Shown here one piece after another: positions 36,088 through 46,840 of a stretch of DNA of 64,000 nt. A model generated the notes under the pieces. That model was given only the letters and a program-made list of their open reading frames with translations. It was not told the origin of the DNA and searched no databases. The position numbers and the translations under genes were made by a program. Source of the DNA: Trachythela sp. YZ-2020 (Eukaryota > Cnidaria > Anthozoa > Malacalcyonacea > Clavulariidae); NCBI GenBank assembly GCA_016169945.1, contig JADLSH010000377.1:1976001-2040000 (forward strand). The letters run 5' to 3'. Every line of letters begins with the position of its first letter. The first letter of the stretch is position 1.

Positions 36088-36136
36088 TAACTTCCATACG
36101 AAGGGCCTTCGCTCGAAACGTTGAGGTTCTCATTGT
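36088..36136 (+). ncRNA. Hammerhead-like motif of Penelope-like element, degenerate
   Basis: The sequence acgaagggccttcgctcgaaac sits in the 3' region of the element. In the copy at 43549 it is preceded by aacttc and followed by gtcgaagtt, which can pair as stem I. The core has CAGACGA where CTGANGA is expected and ends CGAAAC-GTC. In this copy further changes (cataCGA, GTT) weaken it. Penelope-like elements are known to carry hammerhead ribozymes. Confidence 0.45.
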
Positions 36137-36170
36137 ATTTTTCAGGTAGTTTTACACAACAGTCAACCGT

Positions 36171-36756
36171 TGTATATTCTTGATAGCATGTAACTTATGC
36201 ACCAGTCATTGTAAAGCCCCGCACCCTCTACCCGGGACATGCCGGGAAATAGCCGGATTTATTTGCAGATTAGCTGCATGTTGTTTGGTATGATTATATA
36301 ATAAAACTAAATTATTTCACGTTTGGAATCGCTTTTGGGAATGCATACAGGGAGTAGAGGTTCCCGGACTTGCTTGTTCTCCACAAACTAGCGTTCCGGT
36401 TTGATGTTGCTTTTTGATCTGATGTATATACGACAAACTTGTTTGATCCCCTAAGCGAGTTCTAGACTGGACAGATCCGGGATCTCTATATAACTGGGCA
36501 CGCTATTTCCCATAAAAAAACGCAAATGTGCAGACTATCCAGCCTGAATTATAACTCTGTGTTCAAAGCTCAGATGCTTTGTTTGTCGAGACAATCTGTG
36601 TCAGATCCAATGCAAACACTGGTGAAAGACCAGGGCAGGAGGCGAAAGACCGCCTACCGGATTTGGCTATGTACTTTATTCAGTACTGTTCAAAAATCCC
36701 TAGCGTCACCACGGGGTGGGCTGAGGGAGGTATTCTTAGTTTTCCATATTTGCGGA
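36171..36756. other. No gene seen
   Basis: No supported ORF between the Penelope-like remnant and the hAT MITE. Confidence 0.4.
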
Positions 36757-36909
36757 CAGTAGCGTAGCCAGCCCGCCGATTTGGTCCCGCTATGCAAATT
36801 TCAAATCATTATCATTATTCATTTCTTTAGAAATTCATTGTTTTCACCGTCAATGAACACGAACAAATTTGCATAGCGGGATTAAATCGGCGGGCTGGCT
36901 ACGCTACTG
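36757..36909. mobile_element. hAT-type MITE with perfect 8-bp duplication
   Basis: Ends CAGTAGCGTAGCCAGCCCGC and the inverted GCGGGCTGGCTACGCTACTG. The octamer TTTGCGGA is directly before (36749-36756) and directly after (36910-36917). Arms are about 45 bp. No ORF. CAG..CTG ends and an 8-bp duplication are typical for hAT. Confidence 0.85.
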
Positions 36910-37207
36910 TTTGCGGAGAAACTTTGGGATGTTCAAACCATGCAGTCTTGGTGTACTACAAATATATTACAACCATTGAATTTGTAAAATAGGCGCCAAA
37001 AATTGCTTACTTTTCGACCTAAACTATGAAAAATGTTTCTCGATTTTCAACTATATATTATTTATCTCCTAATATTTATCTCTAAATAAGAAATCCTTAA
37101 ATTTAGTTTTTTTAGTATTTTATAGTTTTATCTCAGAATTTTTTAAAATCTTAATTCCGACAAATGAAATATTAGGAAGTTTATATTCTTACCTCCTTCA
37201 AGGGTAA

Positions 37208-37714
37208 ATGTTGTCACACTTTCGGCGCTCGTTCTCGCACGCTACTTTTTCCAATCTTGCAACGCGACTGGATAGATATACAGCAGGGTTTATCATGAGA
37301 GGCCGGCAATCCAATTTTAGCATGTTGTCGTACGTGACGCATATTGAGATTTATCTTTTTCTCGCCAGTAAAAATCATGCCTCGAGCTGTGAAACGATAT
37401 ATTTCTGTGTCAGTGCAGCTGATACGAAGCTTGCGTTTGTCCAAAACTTGCGCTGCCGAATGACATGCGCGTATAGGCGACATCCATTTGGCCGAATGTC
37501 TGAAAATTCAAGGAGCATGCACTTATTTATGAAAGTGGGATTTTTGCAGCAATATTTTATCATATCGTGTGGTATTTGCATTGCAGTTTATTTTTTCTTG
37601 GCATTGATACAGGAAAGGATATTATTTGGGAAAGCTGATCACTATAATTATATGATAAGGGAAAATAAAATATACGCTTTAAATCAATATATAAGCAAGT
37701 GTCCAAAATTTTAG
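37208..37714 (+). CDS. Unrecognised ORF, 168 residues
   Basis: An open frame with no domain I recognise. A hydrophobic segment (ISCGICIAVYFFLALI, about residues 118-133) could be a membrane helix. The opposite strand is also open for long stretches here (37581-37375 and 37483-37214), so the coding strand is uncertain. It lies between the two copies of a segmental duplication and may be non-coding. No start context or splice site gives support. Confidence 0.2.
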   Translation: MLSHFRRSFSHATFSNLATRLDRYTAGFIMRGRQSNFSMLSYVTHIEIYLFLASKNHASSCETIYFCVSAADTKLAFVQNLRCRMTCAYRRHPFGRMSENSRSMHLFMKVGFLQQYFIISCGICIAVYFFLALIQERILFGKADHYNYMIRENKIYALNQYISKCPKF

Positions 37715-38274
37715 TCGTTCGAGGCAGAAAATGGAAAATTACAGTATGTTTTGATATTCAAAGGCAAACAAAGTGATATTTTTTTCGTACATATCTCCGT
37801 TATATTTTGTAAGCGTTTCAGGAATTGCTGTAACTATATTCTGTGCAAGTTTGGTGATTTTGTTAACTCGGTATAGATGTCACCAATAAGCGACCTGATA
37901 TCTTGAGCTGGAAGAATGCGAAGACCCTGGATACCTTATTGCTACTCTCCATTCTTTGCAATGATTTACAAGAGCCTGCATGAAATTTAATAATTGATAC
38001 TCTTTGCCCTAAAACATACAAAATGAATTTTAACACGTTTATTTTAGATTCAATACATCAAGTGCTAAATTGGTACATATATCTGTGCGAGTGCTTAGCT
38101 TAAGTGAAGGATATTACAGAACGAAAGAGTAAAACGTGGGTTAATTTTACATTCTTAATTTCATTAGAATAAAAGCGCATTAAGCTATGCTGAATATATA
38201 TGTCATAATTGTTTGCGGCAATCAAGTCCATTCCATTGTCTGAATTGGCAATGTAGGGCAATTAGCGAGAAATA

Positions 38275-38883
38275 CAGTGTGTATAAAAAAAAACTGAACC
38301 CTTTCAAATTCAAATTAGCTAACGTATTGTAGTAATTTGACAGCTCTAATCTCTCGTCAAATTAATATGCGTAAATTAAAACACAACTCACAAGTTCTTC
38401 CGCACATTGCCATAGGAAATTAATAATAACTTGACTCTCATATGTACAAGGTGTTGCAAACGTATTTACAATAATTTGCTCTTCATTTAATTCATGCTCA
38501 GATAAATTTACAACTTATTTGAAAAGACTCCTGTCAACGATAAAATAATTTGACACTTGCTCCCTCGAAAAAATATTTGCGAAAAAAGTCACTGCTACTA
38601 AACTTTGGGTGCGGTTGTAATGTAACACCATAAATATGCGCTGCTCTGCAGTGAACTGACCCATTTTATCCTTTCTGCAGGTCTGAATTTAAACATATTT
38701 CTTAATTTAAACATATTTCTTTTAAATTTTCTAATTTTTATTTCTTTCAGTTTTGTCCCATGAGTATACAAGACCTTGTGTTCTTACCCAACCATTAATT
38801 CAAAGGAATTAGAGCTGTCAAATTACTACATGCGTTATAGTTAATTTGAATTTGAAAGGGTTCAGTTTTTTTTGTGACAACTG
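38275..38883. mobile_element. Tc1/mariner-type MITE
   Basis: Ends CAGTGTG..aaaaaaaaactgaaccc and gggttcagtttttttt..GTGACAACTG are inverted and flanked by TA at 38273-38274 and 38884-38885. Arms reach about 75 bp (aattcaaattagctaacg and onward to attagagctgtcaaatta). CAGT..ACTG ends with a TA duplication are typical of Tc1/mariner. There is no transposase in the 609 bp. The homologous locus in copy 1 lacks it. Confidence 0.85.
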
Positions 38884-39410
38884 TATATATCTCATTAATG
38901 TTATAGCTAGTGAAGCTCAAAATTTTATACAAAATCGAGAAATGCGATGAAAAGAGAAGCCACAATACATTAGGTTTGTCAAATAAAAAACGGTGGTGAA
39001 TGTGAAGCTAAGACAATGGAAAATAAAGAATGCCATGCACGTATCGAAGGTCGACCAAATATGGTTTTTATATGGAAACATGCCTTTGCAATTTTTAACC
39101 TATTATAATTTGGCATTTAGTTTTAACTGACCGCCAAATATGCAGGTTCTGGTGTTAAAGAGTGAAAATTCAAGGCTGTATATAAATTCTGCACTTATCA
39201 GATGAAATTTGAAAACGTAATTTTATAAATGTGTTTTAGTAGACCTGCGCACGAGCGTAACAGACTTGCATTACGCCGAATTAGTAAATAATTATATTAG
39301 CGCCTAATACAGAATAATTACATTCATCTTCATCTAGACCAACAAAACTGAACGTCCAATACGATTGAGTATACAAATTATATACAAGTTATGGAGTTAA
39401 CCTGCTAATA

Positions 39411-40145
39411 CTATTTAGTAGAAATTTCCAGGTGACTATCGATTTTCCTACATGCTGATTGGTCCAAATTGAGCCTCTAAAAAGTGATAGTCACTGGTCA
39501 GTGACTATCACTTTTTTTTTCAAAATGGCTTCTTCGCAAGCTGCCGAATTTAAAACAAAAATCGCTTTTTTGAGCCTGATTCAAAGTTTTAAATGAAAAA
39601 AACTGCCGCTAAATTAAAGGATATTTTTTTGACATTTTTAAATGTAAGCGATAACAAATACACTATTTTTCTTCCATGAAAGGCAACGTTTTCTCGCTGT
39701 TGAAATGAACATGTATAAAACTTTTTCCGTACGGCTCAACCACAAGTGTTTATTTTGAAAATTATTCGTTTTATCCTCATTTATATCGTTATATTCAGCA
39801 AAAACCTAGCTGTGATATATTTTTAAAACCATTCTACTTTGTATTTGAGCCTTTCCAAAGTATTTTTCTCATGAAGTTGTTTGTTTTTGTTTCGCTTCGA
39901 TATGTTTTTGACACTCGTCTTTTGCCGGCATGTTTTTAATAACCGGCCTCTGAGAAAAGCGCTGAATTTTGTCCTATAGCCTTTTCAACTGACCTCATAA
40001 CTTTCTGTGTTTGTTTTTCTCTTTGAAATTTCTACTAAAACAATTAGTCGCCTCAGGCTCGGTGATTACAAGCCTATAGTCACTTCGCCTTCGGCTCAGT
40101 GACTATAGGCTTGTAATCACCTCGCCTTCGGCGACTAATTGTTAA
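39411..40145. repeat. Foldback element with nested palindrome
   Basis: tactatttagtagaaattt at the left is inverted at 40025-40040 (gaaatttctactaaa). A tight hairpin with gtgatagtcac / gtgactatcac lies near 39482-39512. A second palindrome covers 40037-40143: acaattagtcgcc..ggcgactaattgt with inner gattacaagcctatagtcac. No ORF. Confidence 0.6.
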
Positions 40146-40470
40146 ATAGTACAATCTAGATGTGTTGATTTTCTCAATACAGACAAGAGCATGCAGTGCA
40201 ATTATTTTTGAAATTTATCATGAAATTAACATTCCTACAAAACACAGGACAAAAAATAGATTTGCTGTTATGTTTCTGACCAATAGAGAGTTTCTGCAAT
40301 CTTTCAAGTCATTAAAATTAAAATTAGCTGTCTGGATACATGCAAAAGTCATCATTTTTCTAACATCTGAAAATTATTGCAATTAAAGGAGACTACGGGA
40401 AAAGTTGAATTTGAAATATTTCAATAAAATGTCCCGCTAGTACGAAATTTGTGAAATATTTATCTGAGCG

Positions 40471-41686
40471 TTTAGGAACAGGAAAGCATACTTGTGCATG
40501 ATAAAACAATTAATGGTAAGACAGATGATATTGAAAAAAGTCGTCATGGGAGAATATGTTGAACGTGAGAAACCGGTGTAGACAGCGTCTATAAAATAAG
40601 CTTCGGGTCTTTATGACTAAATTACCGGAAAATTAAACAAGAACAGTTCTCAAGTTCTTGTTAAAAAATTTAACCAGTTTGACGCTAAAGACACGAAACT
40701 TATCTTCTTGGAAAAAAATTGTGTTGGCCACTCTATCCTCTATTTCGTCCTATATACTCCATATTCCCTGATTGAGCACATTTTCTAAATTTGTTGTGTA
40801 TATTTCACTGTGAGAAAAAATTATTTCCATGTGAAATAATAAAAATAACTTCCAGATTAGTTAAATTATGTCTTTCCGCATTGTTCTACGTTATCTATTT
40901 ATCTCTCTAAAGAGTACTGATGTCAGTTATTTTATGTTTTAATTACCCAACTTCTAATTGAAATTTATATAAATCTTCTAAGTATATTTGTATATTAAGA
41001 AATTGCACGGTCCGAGTAGTATTAATGAAAAATCGCACGCGTGTTTGTGGTAATACTTATAAATATTTCGCGAAATACAAGTGTAATTTTTCATTTAATA
41101 TACTTCTAGAACAAGCGTAATTTTCTTTTAATACCATTTTAGCAAGTCCGGTATAGCTAGTCAACACAGATTTTATAAAAGTTACATGGCGTTTTGAAAT
41201 TCATCTATTCTCAGAACAAAGCAATTAAACGTTCATCGCAGCGACGAATTTTAGAAAAATGTACACCTGATTTATCAATTTTAATCCAAAACTTGAAAAA
41301 TCCTGAACCGTGGGATGATTTGTTTGTGCAATTTGCATAAAATGTTTCATGTTTTGCTGCCGGTTTTCAGAAACTGAAAAGTCGTACGCCAGAGCATAGA
41401 AACAAATGCTCTGATTGGTCGAAAGGAAAGTTTCCCGTATTTGTTCAGCTGTGGTATATTTTTTTGTTATTACCCCTATAAAAATTTTTTGAGGAAATTA
41501 AAAGAAATTAAAAGAAAAGAAATTTCTCATGTCTTGAACGAATCAGAAACGAGTAAAACTTATTAAAATGATATTTAGAGTTGAATAGAAGGAAATTAAA
41601 TTAAAGCAGAGCCTTTCTAAAATTACTATGCCAAAGTTTGTTTTTCAATAATGTTTATCTTAATATGGTGAAGAATGAGCGAAAGT
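40471..41686. other. No gene seen
   Basis: AT-rich, without recognisable ORFs, downstream of the TLDc exon on the minus strand. It could hold the 3' UTR of that gene. Confidence 0.4.
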
Positions 41687-42009
41687 CTAGGTAAGATATA
41701 ACACTTCAACTTCCGATGGTGTGAAGCGATAACTCCCTGCAAGGAGGGATCGTGTGTTGGGTTTTTCGTAGGTGTAACCTGATGGAGGTTGGTAAGTGTG
41801 ACCAAAATCTGTGCGGGAATTGGTATTTGATCCAGCATTGTTGGCAATGAACAAGTCATAACCTCCACCAAATGTTGGTCCGTATCCATTGTAATGAAAA
41901 ATTGCTCTCGGATCATTCTGATTCTTCAACAGAGCTTTGAAAGGTGGTAGGTTGTCATTGTTGCGAAGAGAAAACAAAAAGGAGTCTGCAGCAGATCTAT
42001 ACATTCCAT
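41687..42009 (-). CDS. TLDc-domain protein, last exon
   Basis: Minus-strand exon with the acceptor ttttgacag directly upstream (42010-42018). It encodes about 107 residues: ADSFLFSLRN, DPRAIFHYNGYGPTFGGGYD, an SRTDFGHTYQPP segment and LAGSYRFTPSEVEV near the stop. These are the C-terminal half and end of a TLDc domain, where GPTFGGG-DL and the final EVEV strand are conserved. TLDc proteins are linked to oxidative stress resistance or V-ATPase regulation, but that role is not shown here. The exons for the N-terminal half were not found upstream in this window, where a Penelope pair occupies 42346-43632. It may be the end of a real gene or an orphan exon. Confidence 0.75.
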
Positions 42010-42345
42010 CTGTCAAAACAAATAGAATATATTGTTAAATGAAATAATTTTACGCCGACGAACGAAATAATTAAATAGTATATCATTCACTTTTCCGAAA
42101 CTGTTTGGTTCACAATTATTTTACAATTATCGAACGAAATTGTATTGGGGTGGATTTAGGTTCATAGACTCATAGTTAGGGGGGTAGATGAAGACATTTC
42201 GCTACAAGCGCCATCAAGTACTGCTTGAGTTTTGAGCCTGCGGTGATATAAAAACACGTGAAAAGAACGTTTGTAATGGACTACAGTGTTTTACCGCACG
42301 CACATACGGTTTCTGTTGTAAAGTAAAGATAACTAGTTTAAAAAT

Positions 42346-43150
42346 ATATCAAACGTGCGGTGCCAGTGTGGGTAGAGTATAGCAAACGCCGCGGTTGACC
42401 GTTGTGTAAAACTACCTGAAAAATACAATGAAAACTTCGACGTTTCGAGCGAAGACCCTTCGTCTGGAAGTTAGTAGAATGGGTCGGGGGGAAAACATGT
42501 GCTTTTATAGTGAATACAAAAGCGATCACGTGATAAAAAATAAACCAATCAGATGGATTTAATCAAAACAAACTATAAACAAAATATGGAAATCACATCA
42601 CAAAATATATTAGCATAGAAGTAGCAGCGAACAAAGATAACAAAGCAAGAAAGACAGAAAACAAGGAACGAAATATTAGATAAGGTGATATGTAGAGTAT
42701 CTGCTGATGGCAGGCATAAACAGATAGGAGTTAAATGTAAGAGAGGCGCTCATTAATGGCGAGAGAATGAATGGTGCCAAGTTGGGAAATGAGACGCATT
42801 TCCTGGCTTTTGCGGCTATCATTGCTACCAGAAATGGGACACAGAGCTCGAATTTTCATATCTGAAACACTGTGATTGCCAGTGTTGAAATGTCTGGCAA
42901 CAGGTTGTTTAGCATCATTGTTTACGACAGCACGACGATGCTCACCAAATCTTATCCTTAAATATCTACCAGTTTCACCAATATAGAGCATCCCACATTT
43001 ACTGCATGAAATACAGTAGATGAGAGGAGGTGCACGTGAAATGGGGCTTAACGGTGTACTTAGATTTTGGTGTCGAAATTGTAGTGGAAGGATCTATATA
43101 TTTACAGGTTTTACACAGCTTCACACCACAAGGCACGTTTCCTTGTGCCA
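42346..43150 (-). mobile_element. Penelope-like element remnant, GIY-YIG part
   Basis: Minus-strand copy. 42991-42731 encodes MLYIGETGRYLRIRFGEHRR and the rest of the GIY-YIG nuclease, preceded by the cysteine linker (to about 43150) and followed by the common 3' region. It faces the plus-strand copy at 43151, so the two are head to head. RT is absent. Confidence 0.85.
42440..42480 (-). ncRNA. Hammerhead-like motif, degenerate
   Basis: Reverse complement reads aacttccagacgaagg, gtcttcgctcgaaacgtc, gaagtt. Stem I strands AACTTC and GAAGTT are complementary and the GAAAC-GTC side is intact. The CTGANGA box reads CAGACGA. Probably inactive or weak. Confidence 0.45.
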
Positions 43151-43632
43151 ATCAACACTGGCAATCACAGTGTTTCAGATATGAAAATTCGAGCTCTGTG
43201 TCCCATTTCTGGTAGTAATGATAGCTGCAAAAGCCAAGAAATACGTCTCATTTTCCAACTTGGCAACATTCATCCTCTCGGCATTAATGAGCGCCTCTCT
43301 TACATTTAAGTCCTATCTGTTTATGCCTGCCATCAGCAGATACTCTATATATCTCACCTTATCTAATATTTCGTTCCTTGTTTTCTGTCTTTCTTGTTTT
43401 GTTACATTTTTTCGCTGCTCCTTATATGCTAACATATTTTGTGATGTGATTTCCATATTTTGTTTATAGTTTGTTTTGATTAAGTCCATCTGATTGGTTT
43501 ATTTTTTTATCACGTGATCGCTTTTGTATTCACTATTCACTACTAACTTCCAGACGAAGGGCCTTCGCTCGAAACGTCGAAGTTCTCATTGTATTTTTCA
43601 GGAAGTTTTACACAACAGTCAACCGCCGTATA
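43151..43632 (+). mobile_element. Penelope-like element remnant, 3' part
   Basis: Plus-strand copy that begins inside the GIY-YIG coding region (aacactggcaatcacagtg) and runs through the shared 3' region to caaccgccg. It ends at the same 3' point as the copies at 34641 and 42346. No coding capacity remains. Confidence 0.82.
43545..43590 (+). ncRNA. Hammerhead-like motif, degenerate
   Basis: aacttccagacgaagggc, cttcgctcgaaacgtc, gaagttctc. Stem I pairs as AACTTC/GAAGTT, stem II can form GGGC/GCTC after an extra A, and GAAAC-GTC is present. U4 of the core is A. Confidence 0.5.
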
Positions 43633-44299
43633 GTTTAAAAATCTTTTGTTTATGAGTTTTTATAGTTTGAATATTCAGTAGTGCCCGTTAAAACACGGTA
43701 CATACAACTGTATCATTTGCCGATGAATACGGCTGAAGTAAATTACTTGTGAGCGAAAATATCGAAGGTGACATTTGAGAGCTATATTAAAGAAGCCGAC
43801 TTTAAAGGAGTTTTTTCAGCCAAATACTCGTAGTTTCTAGCTTGAAGATATAGTTATCGCTTTGTCATTGGTAGATACCATAAACGTTATAATATGAGTG
43901 TCCTAGACAACAAACAAGAGAGAAGTGAAGCCAAAACAGCGGTTACTTTGACTTCAATACGTCTTATCGGTGCAGCCCACCGAGAGACGGGGTATGAAAT
44001 ATTGAAAAGTTTGATGATCGAACTTGAAAAAAACTTACAGTCAATTTGATTGACATGATTCTCGTTACGAAGGGTATAATTGACTAAGTTCTCACGTCTG
44101 TCAGGAACGAGTTCGTGTAACATGTGTTCGGGGTAAAGAAGTTTTTTGAAATAATATGACATACATATGTCATTTCTTCTTTAATTCGATTTTTATTAAT
44201 AATTAAACGTTTAGCAATCAAGGATTGAATTACACGTTCTTACATTATACATGCTACATAATTATATATATAAAATTTTGTTAAAATTAAGCTATAAGA
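43633..44299. other. No firm gene; possible LINE tail
   Basis: The minus frame 44162-43887 contains LLYPEHMLHELVPDRRENL and YTLRNENH, which recall the C-terminal YxLRN block of LINE RTs. Too short and too weak to classify. Confidence 0.3.
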
Positions 44300-45982
44300 A
44301 GAGTATTAAAATTATTAAAATTTTAATCTAAAACTACGAATATGTTCTAATTGCGTATGGAATGAAACTATTTCTAAAACGCTCAGTTTTGGCTTTAATA
44401 GACGGAAGGCGGTCATTACGTAAATTATATTGAATGATGTTCACTACTAGATGGCAAAAGATTAAAAAGGCGATTACTTGGCATGTTTATGCGATTAAAA
44501 TATTTACGACATAATGTTTCTCTTCGATCCTTTAGTGTCACTAATGCAGTAGTCTTCCTGTTTTCTGAATATGACAAATTCTTGCATATAATACGGAGGG
44601 CTCGTTTTTGAACTGATTCAACCTGTTCACATAAATATTCAGGGATGCAAGAATGCCATATAGGGCAAGCATATTCCAAAACTGGCCGAATGTAACAGCA
44701 AAAAACTTTTACTAAATCCACATCATCAACACTCGCTCGTTGCAGAATTCTTAGGAAATATAAGCGTTTACTAACTTTAGAACAGATATCGTGAATGTGA
44801 TCATTCCATGTTAATTCATCTGAGATGGTAATACCCAAAAGTTTTGCCTTATTGACAACTCTAACAGGCTCGTTGTTAATCGTTAACTGATTACCAAAAT
44901 CGAACTCATAGTCTGAGAATGTAATCCTTAATTCTTTTGGGTTTTTTTCCATTTAATTCCATGTAGTTATGCTCGACCCACTCGCTGGTTTTAGATAAAA
45001 TTTGGTCCAGTTTAGACCCTGTATTCTGTAAAACGACTTCAAAAATTGAAGAATCATCAACAAATTTTATGATATCATTGGTTGGTTTGAAATCGTTATT
45101 TCCCCAATTTGAAACCCCAATTTCACACGTTGATGGCGACCAGATAAAAATGCAATAATCCAATGGACCAATACAGGATGAATATTAATATCTTCTAGCT
45201 TATTTATAAGTACATTATGGTCAATTTTGTCGAATGCCTTTGAAAAATCTAATAAGCACACTCGAACTACTGATCCAGTTCCATCCAGAACTTGAAACCA
45301 ACGGTGAATCATAAGCATTGAGGCGTCGGTGGTACACGAGTTCTTTATAACACCAAATTGATTCCAGTCTATTCTATCTTCAATTGAATCTAACAAGCAC
45401 CTATAAATAAAAGATTCTCCAATCTTGCTCTATACGGGCGTTAATGAAATTGGTCTCAGATCGGTGGCGGCATCCTTAACTGGAGTTGTTTTGGGGGAGG
45501 GTATGACATCAGCTGATTTCCATATTGTTGGTAAATAAGCTTCTTCAATCGATGCATTGAAAATAAAACAGAGCGGAAGACTTAGAATATCTAAAAAGTC
45601 CTTCAAAATCCAATTCGGAAAATTGTCTGGATCTGTAGCTTTACGTGGATTAATACGAGATAATTCTAACTTAATATCGCCTACAGTAACTCTGTATTTA
45701 TCCGGTACTTCAGTGATAGTAGGTTGCACATATACTTCCCGCATATTAGTAGTCGCCTGAATGAAGCAATCGTTAATATGGTTGGCAAGGTCAACACCTT
45801 CGAACAAACAATCATTATAAAGAATGCTAGTCACTTGGCTAGTATTGTTCAATCCAGCAAGGCGTTTCACTTCTTTCCACCACTGTCGAGTATTAGCTGT
45901 TCCACACTGCTTGATTTTGTTCTTAAGATAGCGTTGTTTTGTCCTTTTCACCAATCGATTTATCTTATTTCTCAATGACTAA
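44300..45982 (-). mobile_element. LINE copy B
   Basis: Minus-strand LINE with the RT from its N-terminal linker to the C-terminus (QYNLRNDRLPSIK, stop near 44335). The endonuclease is missing. At about 45982 it abuts another LINE fragment (45983-46225). Confidence 0.85.
44335..45975 (-). pseudogene. LINE reverse transcriptase (copy B)
   Basis: Frames in order: 45975-45430 with WWKEVKRLAG and the RT start (NPRKATDPDNFPNWILKDF, WKSADVIPSPKT, DLRPISLTP). Then 45396-45067 with WNQFGVIKNSCTTDA, VCLLDFSKAFDKIDHN and WIIAFLSGRHQRV. Next FVDDSSIFEV near 45075 (FADD expected). Then 44952-44425 with the thumb (KLLGITISDELTW, IRPVLEYACPIW, VQKRALRII) and the C-terminal block in another frame. At least three frame changes and one catalytic substitution. 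Confidence 0.86.
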
Positions 45983-46225
45983 GTGATTGGATTTCTTTAA
46001 ATTTCAAGCCTTCCAGATATGATAGACCGGGATATATTATTCGTAAAGCGTGTTTTTGGATTCTTTCAACCCCCTGTTTTAAATAATCTGGAGCACCATA
46101 ATTCCAAACCTGGCATGAATATTCAAGGCAGGCCGTATACATGTAATAAACACTTGGATCAGAGAATTCTCCCCAACTCCGCTTCGTTTAAGTACTCGGA
46201 GAAAGTAAAGTCTCTTTGATGCTTA
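45983..46225 (-). pseudogene. LINE fragment C, RT C-terminus
   Basis: Minus strand encodes YMYTACLEYSCQVWN, QGVERIQKHALRII and YPGLSYLEGL before a stop: the thumb region of a related LINE. A different copy from B, joined to it without spacer. Confidence 0.75.
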
Positions 46226-46668
46226 TGTTAGAGTATATTCGATCACAGGCGGCCCAATTTCAGGGTGAATGATCAGGAGTTGCGGGTTTTTAACGGCTTT
46301 TTATAAACAAATTTTATACTCCACCAAAACTATTCTAAAAACATTCTTAAATTAGTCAAATAACTACACTTTAACAATAAAATATAGTTGACATGATAGT
46401 ATAATGCCTTTGCTTTCTTTTAATTACGCCATGGGCTCATTTAGAGCGGTTTATGCAACCTTTTCAATGGCCTATATGTTGTGTCAAATTGTGTGTTGCT
46501 CGTCATATGTATATAGAAGGTAAAGGTTAATTACTCGCAGCCCGACCGCATCGCCTTCAAAGTCAAATATCTCCGCTCAAACTTGTCGTACGGCAAAAAA
46601 AATTCGATCAAATCTTTTCACAAAGGTTTCTCTCTCAATTTCGGCTATGTTCATAATACTTCGAACTG
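46226..46668. other. No gene seen
   Basis: Non-coding between LINE fragment C and the hairpin. Confidence 0.4.
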
Positions 46669-46840
46669 TTCGGGCATGATCGTGGACGTGACGTAAACAA
46701 CTGGTAAACAATACCGCCTTACGCGGGGTGGGACAGCAGTCAAATTGACGAGTAGCGACGAATTTGACTGCTGTCCCACCCCGCGTAAGACGGTATTGTT
46801 TTGCCAGTTTGTTTACGTCACGTCCACGATCATGCCCGAA
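46669..46840. mobile_element. Perfect-hairpin MITE
   Basis: Arms of about 78 bp: ttcgggcatgatcgtggacg.. to ..agcagtcaaatt and its near-exact inverted copy aatttgactgctg.. to ..catgcccgaa. The loop is only about 15 bp (gacgagtagcgacg). GC-richer than the surroundings. It cuts LINE copy A just after a DLRPI motif. Confidence 0.8.

Larger units (their letters stand above)
34641..36170 (+). mobile_element. Penelope-like element, 5'-truncated
   Basis: RT C-terminal part and a GIY-YIG nuclease, followed by a 340-bp 3' region that recurs in two other copies (42346-43150 minus, 43151-43632 plus). The RT plus GIY-YIG order is diagnostic for Penelope-like elements. The 5' RT half is missing. Confidence 0.85.
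37980..40470. repeat. Segmental duplication, copy 2, with insertions
   Basis: Diverged counterpart of 33990-34640. It is longer because of the MITE at 38275-38883 and the foldback sequence at 39411-40145. Removing these brings the block order into line with copy 1. Confidence 0.6.
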
